Shown: in pieces, positions 1 to 7,226 of the stretch
Numbering within the stretch: position 1 is the first letter of the stretch
Layout: the number at the start of each line of letters is the position of its first letter
Source of the DNA: Salidesulfovibrio onnuriiensis
GTDB taxonomy: Bacteria > Desulfobacterota > Desulfovibrionia > Desulfovibrionales > Desulfovibrionaceae
Length of the DNA: 64,000 bases
Direction: 5' to 3'
NCBI RefSeq assembly: GCF_008001235.1
Contig: NZ_CP040751.1
Coordinates: forward strand, 1,719,001-1,783,000
Notes under the pieces: model-generated
Database searches by the model: none
Told to the model about the DNA's origin: nothing
Seen by the model: the letters and a program-made list of their open reading frames with translations, nothing else
Translations under genes and position numbers: made by a program

Positions 1-189
1 GTTGCGGCGAACGGGGAAGAATCCCTGCCCCTGCTGCCCCTCAAGGTGCTGGAGCGCCGGGCCATTGTCGCAGCGCTGCAGCATTTCGGCTCGGACACCA
101 AGGGCAAGAAGCTGGCGGCCGAGTCGCTGCAGATCGGCATCGCCACCCTGTACCGCAAGATCAAGGAATATGACATTGCGGGAGCATAG
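1..189 (+). CDS. C-terminal end of a sigma-54-dependent transcriptional activator (5' truncated)
   Basis: The window opens inside this gene; about 62 codons remain, ending in TAG. The last 40 residues form a Fis-type helix-turn-helix with the typical ending LAAESLQIGIATLYRKIKEY, the usual C-terminus of NtrC-like enhancer-binding proteins, which bind upstream sites and open sigma-54 promoters. The AAA+ and sensor domains lie outside the window. A strong terminator follows within 30 bases, then a sigma-54 promoter in front of ridA-dpaL. A near-identical promoter drives the large - strand operon at 35 kb, so this protein is the obvious candidate activator of the purine block. That link is inference from position; the HTH reading is direct. 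Confidence 0.8.
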   Translation, partial: VAANGEESLPLLPLKVLERRAIVAALQHFGSDTKGKKLAAESLQIGIATLYRKIKEYDIAGA

Positions 190-215
190 CAGCTTGACTC
201 TCCGTTGCATGAATG

Positions 216-246
216 GGCCGATCTCCGCAGGAGGTCGGCCTTTTTT
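216..246 (+). terminator. Rho-independent terminator after the sigma-54 activator gene
   Basis: GGCCGATCTCC pairs with GGAGGTCGGCC (11 bp, one G-T) around a GCA loop, followed directly by six T. It separates the activator gene from the ridA promoter region. Confidence 0.9.
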
Positions 247-516
247 AGTGGATATTCAGGTTGATATCAAAATGATAGAACGAGGCGCCCAAGAAAATTG
301 TGTTCCGGTCAGGAGTGATTTCCTTGCGATTCGTGCTTTCCGACAAACTTTGGTGCATCTCATTGCGCTTTGCGAGGTCTGCGCAGGAAATTTTTCTCGC
401 TTCGAGAATCCATTCTCATTCTGATAGTAAAATATTCCCTGAGTCTTTGTCTTTGATGTATATGCTAATATTTTGATTTTATTTGATTTTTACAAAATTA
501 TCTCTCAGGCGCATTT
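247..516. other. AT-rich upstream region of the ridA-dpaL sigma-54 promoter
   Basis: No gene is supported here. The stretch is clearly more AT-rich than its surroundings. It holds short palindromes that could be enhancer-binding sites, such as TTGATATCAA at about 261-270 and TTCTCG-CTT-CGAGAA at 394-408, about 110 bases upstream of the -24 element. Their role is inferred only from position. Confidence 0.4.
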
Positions 517-533
517 CTGGCCCCATCTTTGCT
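517..533 (+). promoter_or_regulatory. Sigma-54 (-24/-12) promoter of ridA-dpaL
   Basis: CTGGCCCCATCTTTGCT fits the sigma-54 consensus: GG at 519-520 and GC at 531-532 with exactly ten bases between, in the context TGGC-N8-TTTGC. Transcription would start near 544, about 50 bases before the ridA ATG. Its core differs from the site at 35.06-35.08 kb at only one position between the GG and GC elements. Confidence 0.85.
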
Positions 534-592
534 ATTTAGGTTCCAAACTTTCTTGAACTCAATTTACTTTCAATCATAGAAGGAGACTGTTC

Positions 593-970
593 ATGTCCAA
601 AACCATCATCAAGACCGAAAATGCACCGGCCGCTGTCGGACCTTACTCCCAGGCCGTCCGGCACGGCAGCATGATTTTCGTTTCCGGCCAGCTTCCCATT
701 GACCCGGCCACCGGCAAGATGCCCGAGGCGGCTGCGGACCAGGCCAGGCAGAGCCTGACCAACCTGAAGCACATCCTTGAAGAGGCCGGTTCCTCCATGG
801 CCAATATCATCCGCTGCGGCGTGTTCCTGACCAACCTGGGCGATTTCGCCGCAGTCAACGAAGTCTACGCCACCTTCTTCGAGGGCGATTTCCCGGCACG
901 CGCCTGCGTGGAAGTTTCCAAGCTGCCCCTGGGCGCCAATGTCGAAATCGAATGCGTGGCATTCGTCTAG
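593..970 (+). CDS. ridA: RidA family 2-iminobutanoate/2-iminopropanoate deaminase
   Basis: 125 residues, the normal length for RidA/YjgF/TdcF, aligning over the whole family: N-terminal NAPAAVGPYSQA, and the C-terminal signature PARACVEVSKLPLGANVEIE with the conserved Arg103 and Glu120. RidA hydrolyses reactive enamine/imine intermediates, notably 2-aminoacrylate released by PLP enzymes. The ATG has an AAGGAG ribosome-binding site 7 bases upstream. It is followed after 14 bases by dpaL, whose product makes 2-aminoacrylate, so the pair looks like producer and detoxifier in one operon. Cytosolic. Expression is expected from the sigma-54 promoter at 517-533. Confidence 0.95.
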   Translation: MSKTIIKTENAPAAVGPYSQAVRHGSMIFVSGQLPIDPATGKMPEAAADQARQSLTNLKHILEEAGSSMANIIRCGVFLTNLGDFAAVNEVYATFFEGDFPARACVEVSKLPLGANVEIECVAFV

Positions 971-984
971 GAGCGGGCACTGCA

Positions 985-2220
985 ATGAGCAACGTTGAAT
1001 TCATCGTCAACAAGGGAACCAAGAAGCCGGGCGAGGGCGCTTCCCTGGACATCCTGAGCCAGGAAGAGGCCGAAAAGGCCCGCGCCTATCACAAGAGTTT
1101 CCCCCAGTACGAGCCGACCCCGCTGGTGGATCTGCCGCATCTGGCCCAGTACATGGGCCTGGGCAAGGTCTTCGTCAAGGACGAGTCCCACCGTTTCGGC
1201 CTGAACGCCTTCAAGGTGCTGGGCGCTTCCTACGCCATCGGCCGCTATATTGCGGAGAGGCTGGGCATGGACGCCTCCGAGGCCACCTGCGAAAAGATCT
1301 GCTCGGACGAAGCCCGCGAAAAGCTCGGTGAAGTGACCTTCACCACCGCCACGGACGGCAACCACGGCCGCGCCGTTGCCTGGGCCGCCCAGCAGCTCAA
1401 GCAGAAGTCCGTGGTCTACATGCCCAAGGGCTCCGACCCCATCCGCCTGGAGAACATCCGTTCCCACGGCGCAGAGGCGTCCATCACCGACCTGAACTAC
1501 GACGATGCCGTGCGCCTGTCCGACAAGATGGCCAAGGAACATGGCTGGGTCATCGTCCAGGACACCGCCTGGGAAGGCTACGAGGATATTCCGACCTGGA
1601 TCATGCAGGGCTATGCGACCCTGGCGCTGGAAGCCCTGGAGCAGATGCGCGCCATGGGCACCGACGCCCCGACCCACGTGTTCCTGCAGGCCGGCGTGGG
1701 CTCCTTTGCAGGCGGCGTGCTCGGCTACCTGGCCTCCGCCCTGGGCGACAAGATGCCCAAGTTCGTCATTGTCGAGCCGGAAAAGGCCAACTGCATCTTC
1801 AAGTCCGCCGAGGCGGGCGACGGCAAGCCGCACAACGTCACCGGCGACCTGAACACCCTCATGGCCGGTCTTGCCTGCGGCGAGCCCAACACCATCAGTT
1901 GGGAACTGCTGCGCGACTACGCCGCGGCCTACATCTCCTGTCCGGACTACCTCGCCGCAACGGGCATGCGCGTGCTGGCCACCCCGCTCAAGGGCGACCA
2001 GGTCGTCATTTCCGGCGAGTCCGGAGCCGTAACCACCGGCATCCTGCACTACATCATGGAAACCGAGGAGGGCCAGGCCATTCGCGATGCGCTGGAGCTC
2101 AACGAGGATTCCAAGGTGCTGCTGGTCAGCACCGAGGGCAATACCTCCCCGCGCGCCTTCCGCGACGTGGTCTGGTACGGCGAACACAAGGACGAGGAAC
2201 AGCATCGCAACAAGAAATAG
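985..2220 (+). CDS. dpaL: Diaminopropionate ammonia-lyase
   Basis: 411 residues, a PLP enzyme of fold type II. It converts 2,3-diaminopropionate to pyruvate and two ammonia through 2-aminoacrylate. The PLP lysine is Lys77 in LNAFKVLGASY, the same position as in E. coli DpaL (YgeX). The glycine-rich stretches TATDGNHGRAVAW and QAGVGSFAGGV are the phosphate-binding and family motifs. I chose the ATG at 985 (MSNVEFIV) rather than the in-frame upstream ATG inside ridA, because an AGGAG site precedes it. In urate-degrading clusters 2,3-diaminopropionate is the proposed amino-acid product of ring opening, so this is the last carbon step, feeding pyruvate into metabolism. Confidence 0.96.
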   Translation: MSNVEFIVNKGTKKPGEGASLDILSQEEAEKARAYHKSFPQYEPTPLVDLPHLAQYMGLGKVFVKDESHRFGLNAFKVLGASYAIGRYIAERLGMDASEATCEKICSDEAREKLGEVTFTTATDGNHGRAVAWAAQQLKQKSVVYMPKGSDPIRLENIRSHGAEASITDLNYDDAVRLSDKMAKEHGWVIVQDTAWEGYEDIPTWIMQGYATLALEALEQMRAMGTDAPTHVFLQAGVGSFAGGVLGYLASALGDKMPKFVIVEPEKANCIFKSAEAGDGKPHNVTGDLNTLMAGLACGEPNTISWELLRDYAAAYISCPDYLAATGMRVLATPLKGDQVVISGESGAVTTGILHYIMETEEGQAIRDALELNEDSKVLLVSTEGNTSPRAFRDVVWYGEHKDEEQHRNKK

Positions 2221-2224
2221 CGAG

Positions 2225-2489
2225 CATCACCATACAGAGCCCGGTCGTAACCGGGCGCAACCATAGCATCCGGGCCAAGACAAGGGGCTTCATGACAATC
2301 GGTTCGCAACCGGCTGGGCAGCCGGAAGGGAGTTACGTCTCCTTGGGGATTGCGGACCACCTGCCGACCCTCCGTGAACAAAGCATGTGAACGGCAACCT
2401 CGTGAGCAAGCCCCCTTGGCCTCTCAACCGGAAGCAGATGTGCGATCAGGGGCGGGCAACCCGTTAAAACGCACACTGCTTCCGGTTTT
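2225..2489 (+). ncRNA. Unidentified structured RNA candidate ending in a terminator-like hairpin
   Basis: No reading frame is supported in 2221-2499, but the + strand folds extensively. GGCCAAG (2273-2279) and GGGGCTT (2284-2290) pair with AAGCCCC-CTTGGCC (2408-2421), closing about 120 nt. Inside are small stems such as CGGTT-CGC-AACCG, and CAATC (2296-2300) can pair with GATTG (2348-2352). A second arm follows: AACCGGAAGCAG (2426-2437) with CTGCTTCCGGTT (2476-2487), continued by TGTGCG/CGCACA and topped by CGGG-CAA-CCCG, ending in four T. I could not match it to a known riboswitch or to 6S, SRP, RNase P or tmRNA. It could be a leader of ade or a free-standing RNA. Confidence 0.5.
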
Positions 2490-2499
2490 CCCATATTCG

Positions 2500-2624
2500 T
2501 CTCGCCGCTCAAAATGGCTCGATTGCCGTGTTGCTGCGAAAAAACAGATCCTCACGTATGAGGATATACGCTCCGTGTCTGTTTTTTCCGGCGCCGTGCA
2601 CTCAAACCATTTTGAGCGGCGAGA
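2500..2624. repeat. Long nested inverted repeat (hairpin element 1)
   Basis: A perfect 18-bp inverted repeat bounds the element: TCTCGCCGCTCAAAATGG (2500-2517) and its complement (2607-2624). Inside, AAAAAACAGA pairs with TCTGTTTTTT, and TCCTCA-CGTA-TGAGGA lies at the centre. It has the architecture of the elements at 4450-4572 and 5213-5340 and shares the motif CCATTTT-GA-CGGC with the former. It is probably a dispersed REP/MITE-like repeat; it might also end transcripts from either side. Confidence 0.75.
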
Positions 2625-2714
2625 TTACTGGTATTTATTGAATGCCGTGTACTTTCTACGCTTGGCGGAATGTGCTAGTTTTTCTTGAACGACAAAACAG
2701 GGAAGGAACCGACC

Positions 2715-4451
2715 ATGATCGATCGTGATACCCAGAAACGCATTGTGGACATGGCAGCGGGCAGGGAGCCCGCCGACCTGCTCATCACCAACGCGAAAAT
2801 TCTCGACGTCTTCAGCCACGAGATCGTGGAGTCCTCCCTGGCCGTGGGCGCGGGCCGCATTGTCGGCATGGGTGACTACGAGGCGCGCGAGACCCTGGAC
2901 GCCAAGGGCGCGTATATCGTGCCCGGGCTCATCGACAGCCACGTGCACATCGAGTCCTCCCTGGTCTCGCCCAAGGAATTCGCACGGGCCGTGGTGCCCC
3001 ACGGGGTGACCACCATCATCGCCGACCCGCACGAGATCGCCAACGTGCGCGGGCTGGACGGCATCCGCTACATGCTGGACGCCACCCGCGACCTGCCCAT
3101 GAGCGTCTACATCCAGCTTCCCTCCTGCGTGCCCGCCACCGGTTTCGAGAATTCCGGGGCCGTGCTGCGGGCCGAGGACCTGGCCCAGCTCATTGACGAG
3201 GAATACGTGGGCGGCATCGGCGAGATGATGAACTACCCGGGCGTGGTCGCCGCGGACAAGGACGTGCTGGACAAGGTGTATCTGGGTATTTCGCGCGGCA
3301 AGGTGGTGGACGGCCACAGCCCGGCCATCTCGGGCAGGGAGCTCAACGCCTACGCCGCCTCGGGCATCAAGACCGACCACGAGTGCTCCACGGTGGAGGA
3401 GATGCACGAGCGCCTGCGCCAGGGCATGTACGTGCTCATCCGCGAGGGCTCGGCCGCCCAGGACCTGGAGGCATTGGTCAAGGGCGTCACGGACAGGAAT
3501 TTCCGCCGCTGCATCTTTTGCACGGACGACCGGCAGCCCGAGGACCTGCTGACCAAGGGCAGCATCGACAACAACATCCGCAAGGCAGTGCGCCTGGGCC
3601 TGGACCCGGTCCTGGCCGTGGTCATGGCCTCGCTCAATGCGGCCAACTGCTACGGGCTCAAGGGCAAGGGGGCCATCGCCCCGGGCTGGGTCGCCGACTT
3701 CCTGCTGGTGGACGACCTTGCGGACTTCAATGTCCGGCAGGTCTACGTGGACGGCGTGAAGGTGGCCGAGAACGGCGTCACGTCCATCAAACTGGCCGAT
3801 GCCGACGATTCCACGGTCACGGACACCGTGCATATCCAGCCGGTGACCGCCAAGGACCTGGAAATCAAGCTGCCGTGCCCCAGGGCCAACGTCATCTCCA
3901 TGCTGCCCCACAGTCTGGTGACCAAGGCCGAGGTCCGCGACGTGCGGCCCGACGACATGGGCCTGTTCCAGAGCCGGAACAACCCGGGGCTGCTCAAGCT
4001 GGCTGTGGTGGAGCGCCACCACGCCATCGGCAACGTGGGCGTGGGGCTCATTGAGAATTACGGCTTGGAGAACGGCGCGGTGGCCACCACCGTGGCCCAC
4101 GATTCGCACAACATCGTGGTTTGCGGCGACAACGACGCGGACATGCTGGCGGCCATCAAGGATATCGAGGCCATGGGCGGCGGCATCACCCTGGTGCGCG
4201 AAGGCAAGGTGGTCTGCCACCTGCCCCTGCCCATCGGCGGGCTCATGTCCGACAGGAGCGCCGAGGAAGTGGCCGCGCAGCTCAAGTCCATGGTGGAGAT
4301 CGCCTACCGCGATTTTGCCGTGAACCCGGAAAACGAGGCGTTCATGGCGCTCAGCTTCATGACCCTGCCCGTGATTCCCGAGATCAAGCTCACGGACCAG
4401 GGGCTGTTCGACGTGCGTAAGTTCGATTACATTTCGGTCTGCGCCGAATAG
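2715..4451 (+). CDS. ade: Adenine deaminase
   Basis: About 578 residues, full length for Ade-type adenine deaminases of the amidohydrolase superfamily. It converts adenine to hypoxanthine and ammonia. Metal motif HVH is at residues 76-78 (GLIDSHVHIESS), followed by the Ade hallmark ADPHEIANV (103-111). The C-terminal half has the family's GIALVREG-like and LPLPIGGLMS stretches. The start is taken at ATG 2715, which has GGAAGG 9 bases upstream; an in-frame TTG at 2685 lacks this. It feeds adenine into the hypoxanthine/xanthine hydroxylases coded downstream. It is flanked on both sides by long hairpin repeats; the second one begins in its stop codon. Confidence 0.96.
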   Translation: MIDRDTQKRIVDMAAGREPADLLITNAKILDVFSHEIVESSLAVGAGRIVGMGDYEARETLDAKGAYIVPGLIDSHVHIESSLVSPKEFARAVVPHGVTTIIADPHEIANVRGLDGIRYMLDATRDLPMSVYIQLPSCVPATGFENSGAVLRAEDLAQLIDEEYVGGIGEMMNYPGVVAADKDVLDKVYLGISRGKVVDGHSPAISGRELNAYAASGIKTDHECSTVEEMHERLRQGMYVLIREGSAAQDLEALVKGVTDRNFRRCIFCTDDRQPEDLLTKGSIDNNIRKAVRLGLDPVLAVVMASLNAANCYGLKGKGAIAPGWVADFLLVDDLADFNVRQVYVDGVKVAENGVTSIKLADADDSTVTDTVHIQPVTAKDLEIKLPCPRANVISMLPHSLVTKAEVRDVRPDDMGLFQSRNNPGLLKLAVVERHHAIGNVGVGLIENYGLENGAVATTVAHDSHNIVVCGDNDADMLAAIKDIEAMGGGITLVREGKVVCHLPLPIGGLMSDRSAEEVAAQLKSMVEIAYRDFAVNPENEAFMALSFMTLPVIPEIKLTDQGLFDVRKFDYISVCAE

Positions 4452-4572
4452 GCCGTTGAAAAAACGCAATCTGCTGTGTCAGCGATGAAATCCAGACCTC
4501 TTGTGTATGCGCAATACACGGCGCGTCCTGGATTTCCTCGCTTCCTTGCATCTCACCATTTTTGAACGGCCT
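4450..4572. repeat. Long nested inverted repeat (hairpin element 2)
   Basis: Outer arms AGGCCGTT (4450-4457) and AACGGCCT (4565-4572) continue, after one mismatch, as AAAAA/TTTTT. Inner arms AGCGATGAAATCCAG (4481-4495) and CTGGATTTCCTCGCT (4528-4542) match at 14 of 15. The apex is GTGTAT-GCGCA-ATACAC. It fills most of the ade-mocA gap and overlaps the ade stop codon by two bases. It belongs with the elements at 2500-2624 and 5213-5340. Confidence 0.75.
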
Positions 4573-4618
4573 GTAAGAATACAAAGTAATCCAGTAGGCA
4601 GATAAACAAGGGGTAGGC

Positions 4619-5209
4619 ATGAAACAAGTCGCGGGAGTGATTTTGGCCGCGGGCATGGCCAGCCGCATGGGCGACAACAAGCTGCTGCTTTCCGTGCGCG
4701 GCAAGGCCGTGGTGCGCAACGTGGTGGAGGCGGCATGCGCCTCCCGGCTTTCCCCGGTTATCGCCGTGCTGGGCCGGGACGCCGAGGCCGTGCGGCCGGA
4801 AGTCTCCCTCGACAGCGTCACGGTCGTGGAAAACCCGCAGTACTACCTGGGCTATGCCGAATCCCTGAACAAGGGGCTCGAGGCCGTGCCCGCATCCTGC
4901 GCCGGGGCCATGTTCCTGCTGGGCGACCAGCCCCTGCTTCAGCCCGCGACCATCGACGCCCTGGTGGAGGCCTTCCTGGAGGACCCGCGCCGCTGGGTGG
5001 CCCCGGAATATCACGGCACACGCGGCAACCCGGTCATCGTGCCGCGCACCTGGTTCGGCAAGATCCAGTCCCTGCACGGCGACACTGGCCCGCGCGAGTT
5101 CATCAACGATCCCCAGGCCCAACTGAATCTGGTGCCCGTGGAGGATGAAGGCGTCCTTTTGGACGTCGATACTCCCGCCGATTATATCAAGGTACGAAAA
5201 ATGGGCTAG
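4619..5209 (+). CDS. mocA: MocA-type molybdenum cofactor cytidylyltransferase (NTP transferase)
   Basis: 196 residues with an MobA/MocA nucleotidyltransferase fold. The N-terminal GVILAAGMASRMGDNKLLL is the NTP-binding signature (LAAG-x3-RMG-x2-K, residues 9-21), and LLGDQPLL near residue 100 is the metal/ribose motif. MocA adds CMP to molybdopterin, giving the cytosine dinucleotide cofactor of xanthine-dehydrogenase-family hydroxylases. It sits beside three such enzymes, and E. coli has the homologue ygfJ in the equivalent cluster. Transcribed with or after ade and convergent with yqeC. MobA-like GMP transfer is less likely given the context. Confidence 0.88.
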   Translation: MKQVAGVILAAGMASRMGDNKLLLSVRGKAVVRNVVEAACASRLSPVIAVLGRDAEAVRPEVSLDSVTVVENPQYYLGYAESLNKGLEAVPASCAGAMFLLGDQPLLQPATIDALVEAFLEDPRRWVAPEYHGTRGNPVIVPRTWFGKIQSLHGDTGPREFINDPQAQLNLVPVEDEGVLLDVDTPADYIKVRKMG

Positions 5210-5212
5210 CAA

Positions 5213-5340
5213 GGCCGCCGATAGGGGCGCGTCTTCCGTGTCGTTCCAAAAAGGGCAGACCCTCGCGTATGTTTCAATACACGTCGGCCTGCTTTTTTTA
5301 CTCCTCGTATTCGCACTCTTCTTGGCATCCTTGTGAGGGT
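5213..5340. repeat. Imperfect inverted repeat (hairpin element 3)
   Basis: CAAGG at the 5' edge pairs with CCTTG at the 3' edge. AAAAAGGGCAG pairs with CTGCTTTTTTT allowing G-T pairs, and the apex has CGTATG and AATACACG arms. It is less perfect than elements 1 and 2 but has the same layout and apex motif. It lies directly after mocA. Confidence 0.55.
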
Positions 5341-5341
5341 T

Positions 5342-5391
5342 AAACGAAACACCCCGGATTGAGCCGAGCTCAATCCGGGGTGTTTCGTTTT
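5342..5391. terminator. Bidirectional terminator between mocA and yqeC
   Basis: A perfect 23-bp palindromic stem (5342-5364 with 5368-5390) closes a CGA loop. The outer arms are AAACGAAAC and GTTTCGTTT, so each strand ends in a T-rich tract. It lies between convergent genes and can end both transcripts. Confidence 0.92.
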
Positions 5392-5445
5392 ATTAGGGGA
5401 TGCAAGGGGGATTATCCCCCTTGCCCGCCGGAGGCAAAAGCCCCG

Positions 5446-6216
5446 CTAAAAGATCAGTTCAAACTGCTTCTGTTTGACCGAAGCGATGATCCAGGTGTCG
5501 GGCTGGCCGCCGGGCAGTTCGCGGGCGGCCCGGATGACCTCGTGGGCCTGCTCTTCGGAGCCGGTCCGGTCGGCCTTGTTGAGCACCAGCACCTTGCGCG
5601 CGCCCTCGGGGCAGCCCTTGAAGGCCCCCAATTCGTGCACGGCCAGATGCGCCAGCACGTCCGGGGTGACGGTGTCGCCGACCTGCACGCCCGCGATCTC
5701 GGCGATGCGCTCGGGCCGGAACACGTGCTCGTCGTCCAGGGGCATGCCGATGGAATCCAGACCCATGACCCCGATGTGCAGCGAGGTCAGGGGCGGCACC
5801 ACGGGCTCGTGATCGGCCGGGGCCTTGAGCGGCTTCCTTGCCGCGCCGTCCGCCTCGATGACGATGTGGGCCGCCGCCGCCTGGTCGGGCAGCTCCTGGG
5901 CCTGGATGGGGTCCAGCCCCTCCAGCTTGTTCATGGCGTGCAGGGTCCGGTAGGCGGCCGTGACATGGCGCGCCTTGTCCAGACGGCTCTTGATGCGTTT
6001 GAGAAAGTTGGCGTTGCGGATTTTGAGCACCAGCCCGCCGGTCTGGTCCCGGTGGGGCGGCACGATGCGGGTGGTCGTGGTGGTGATGACCCGTTTTCCC
6101 GAGTCCGCCAGTTCATTGGCCAGCAAATACATGAGAGAGGTCTTGCCCCCGGCTCCGGTGATGGAGATGACCTTGTCGCCGGGGTTGACCAATTCGGCAA
6201 TGGATTGGAGCAGCAT
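5446..6216 (-). CDS. yqeC: YqeC-type selenium-dependent hydroxylase accessory protein
   Basis: 256 residues from the ATG at 6216 (MLLQSIAELV); an upstream in-frame extension overlaps the preceding gene and is ignored. The P-loop GAGGKTSLMYLL is at residues 21-32 and VLNKADRTGSEE looks like a guanine-specificity NKxD motif, so it is probably a nucleotide-binding protein. YqeC genes consistently accompany selenium-dependent molybdenum hydroxylases and are thought to help mature their cofactor; the reaction is not established. It follows the XdhC-family gene after 4 bases and is last before the bidirectional terminator. Confidence 0.85.
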   Translation of the reverse strand: MLLQSIAELVNPGDKVISITGAGGKTSLMYLLANELADSGKRVITTTTTRIVPPHRDQTGGLVLKIRNANFLKRIKSRLDKARHVTAAYRTLHAMNKLEGLDPIQAQELPDQAAAAHIVIEADGAARKPLKAPADHEPVVPPLTSLHIGVMGLDSIGMPLDDEHVFRPERIAEIAGVQVGDTVTPDVLAHLAVHELGAFKGCPEGARKVLVLNKADRTGSEEQAHEVIRAARELPGGQPDTWIIASVKQKQFELIF

Positions 6217-6220
6217 GGTT

Positions 6221-7225
6221 CTAAATCTTGCCCGCCCGCGCCGCAATGAGTTCCGCGAGAATGCTGACCGCGATCTCCTCGGGGGTTTCGGCCCCGATCT
6301 TGAGTCCGATGGGGCAGTGCACCCGGGCCAGCTCCTCTTCGGTGAATCCCCGTTCCAGCAGCTGCTTGTAGGTCGCGTTGCGCTTGGGGATGCTGCCGAT
6401 CATGCCGATGTACCGGGCGGGGCTGCGCAGCACCTGGGCCAGCACGTCCCGGTCATGGGCGTGGCCCCGGGTCATGATCACGGCAAAGCTTTCGTCGTCC
6501 AGCTCCATGGCCTCGCCGGCGTTCTCGAAGTCCGGGATGACCAGGGCGGCCCGGGCCATGGGGAAGCGCTCGGCATTGGAGAATTCCTCGCGGTCGTCCA
6601 CCACCTTGACGTCGAAGCCCACGCCGGAGGCCAGCTCGGCCACGGCCCGGGAAACATGCCCGCCGCCGAAAAGGACCAGGGTGCCGCTCTTGGGCAGCGG
6701 GTCCACCAGGAAGGTCCGGTGTTCGTCGTGCAGCAGCTTGGTGCTCCGGCCGCGCATGACCGACTTGAGGTCCAGGCCGGGCATGGGCTGCTTGTTCTCG
6801 GTCATGTCCACGAAGCTGCGCTGCGGGTTCTGTTCCTCGGTGATGTCCACCACCCAGACCCCGCGCGATCCCTTGCGCGCGCATTCCAGGGCCAGCTCGT
6901 ACTGGGCGGCCAGCTCCGGGGTGATGCGCTCGATGAGCACGTTCAGGATGCCGCCGCAGATCATGTCCGCGTCCCTGTCCGGGCCGAGAACGGTCATGTC
7001 GAAATGGAGCATGCGCGGCGCGCCGCCGTCGAGAATCTCGCGGCAGGCGGCAAGGGATTCGTATTCCATCTTGCCGCCGCCGATGGTGTCGTGAAGGGCG
7101 CCGTCCTGGTCCAGGAACATCTTGGAGCCCGGAAGGCGGGGGGCCGAGCCGCTCTTGTCCATGATGGTGGCAAGGGCGACGGTCCGGCCCGCCTGAAGCT
7201 GTTTGAGTATATGTCGTTCGATCAT
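6221..7225 (-). CDS. XdhC/CoxI-family molybdenum hydroxylase maturation protein
   Basis: 334 residues with the two-part XdhC architecture. The N-terminal XdhC/CoxI domain contains TIMDKSGSAPRLPGSKM and TIGGGKMEYES. The C-terminal half is Rossmann-like, with LVLFGGGHVSRAVAEL near residue 185, RYIGMIGSIPKR, and the closing motif GLKIGAETPEEIAVSILAEL. Family members bind the molybdenum cofactor and insert the terminal sulfur (here possibly selenium) into xanthine-dehydrogenase-type enzymes. One base separates it from the deaminase upstream. It is not the Fe-S subunit that E. coli names XdhC; that is the gene at 13462-13941. Confidence 0.88.
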   Translation of the reverse strand: MIERHILKQLQAGRTVALATIMDKSGSAPRLPGSKMFLDQDGALHDTIGGGKMEYESLAACREILDGGAPRMLHFDMTVLGPDRDADMICGGILNVLIERITPELAAQYELALECARKGSRGVWVVDITEEQNPQRSFVDMTENKQPMPGLDLKSVMRGRSTKLLHDEHRTFLVDPLPKSGTLVLFGGGHVSRAVAELASGVGFDVKVVDDREEFSNAERFPMARAALVIPDFENAGEAMELDDESFAVIMTRGHAHDRDVLAQVLRSPARYIGMIGSIPKRNATYKQLLERGFTEEELARVHCPIGLKIGAETPEEIAVSILAELIAARAGKI

Positions 7226-7226
7226 T

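Noticed and set aside
2225-2489. Molybdenum-cofactor riboswitch, because GACAAT...ATTG and a CCTCCGTG stretch recall the moaA leader
   Set aside because: The characteristic 3' half and closing helix of that riboswitch are not present as far as I can recall them, and the next gene is ade, not a cofactor gene. Left as unassigned.
2225-2489. 6S, SRP, RNase P or tmRNA
   Set aside because: The conserved cores I would expect (SRP apical loop, RNase P CR motifs, tmRNA tRNA-like ends, 6S central bubble) are not found.
2685-2714. TTG start giving ade ten extra residues
   Set aside because: The ATG at 2715 has a good ribosome-binding site at proper spacing and begins the conserved part of the protein.
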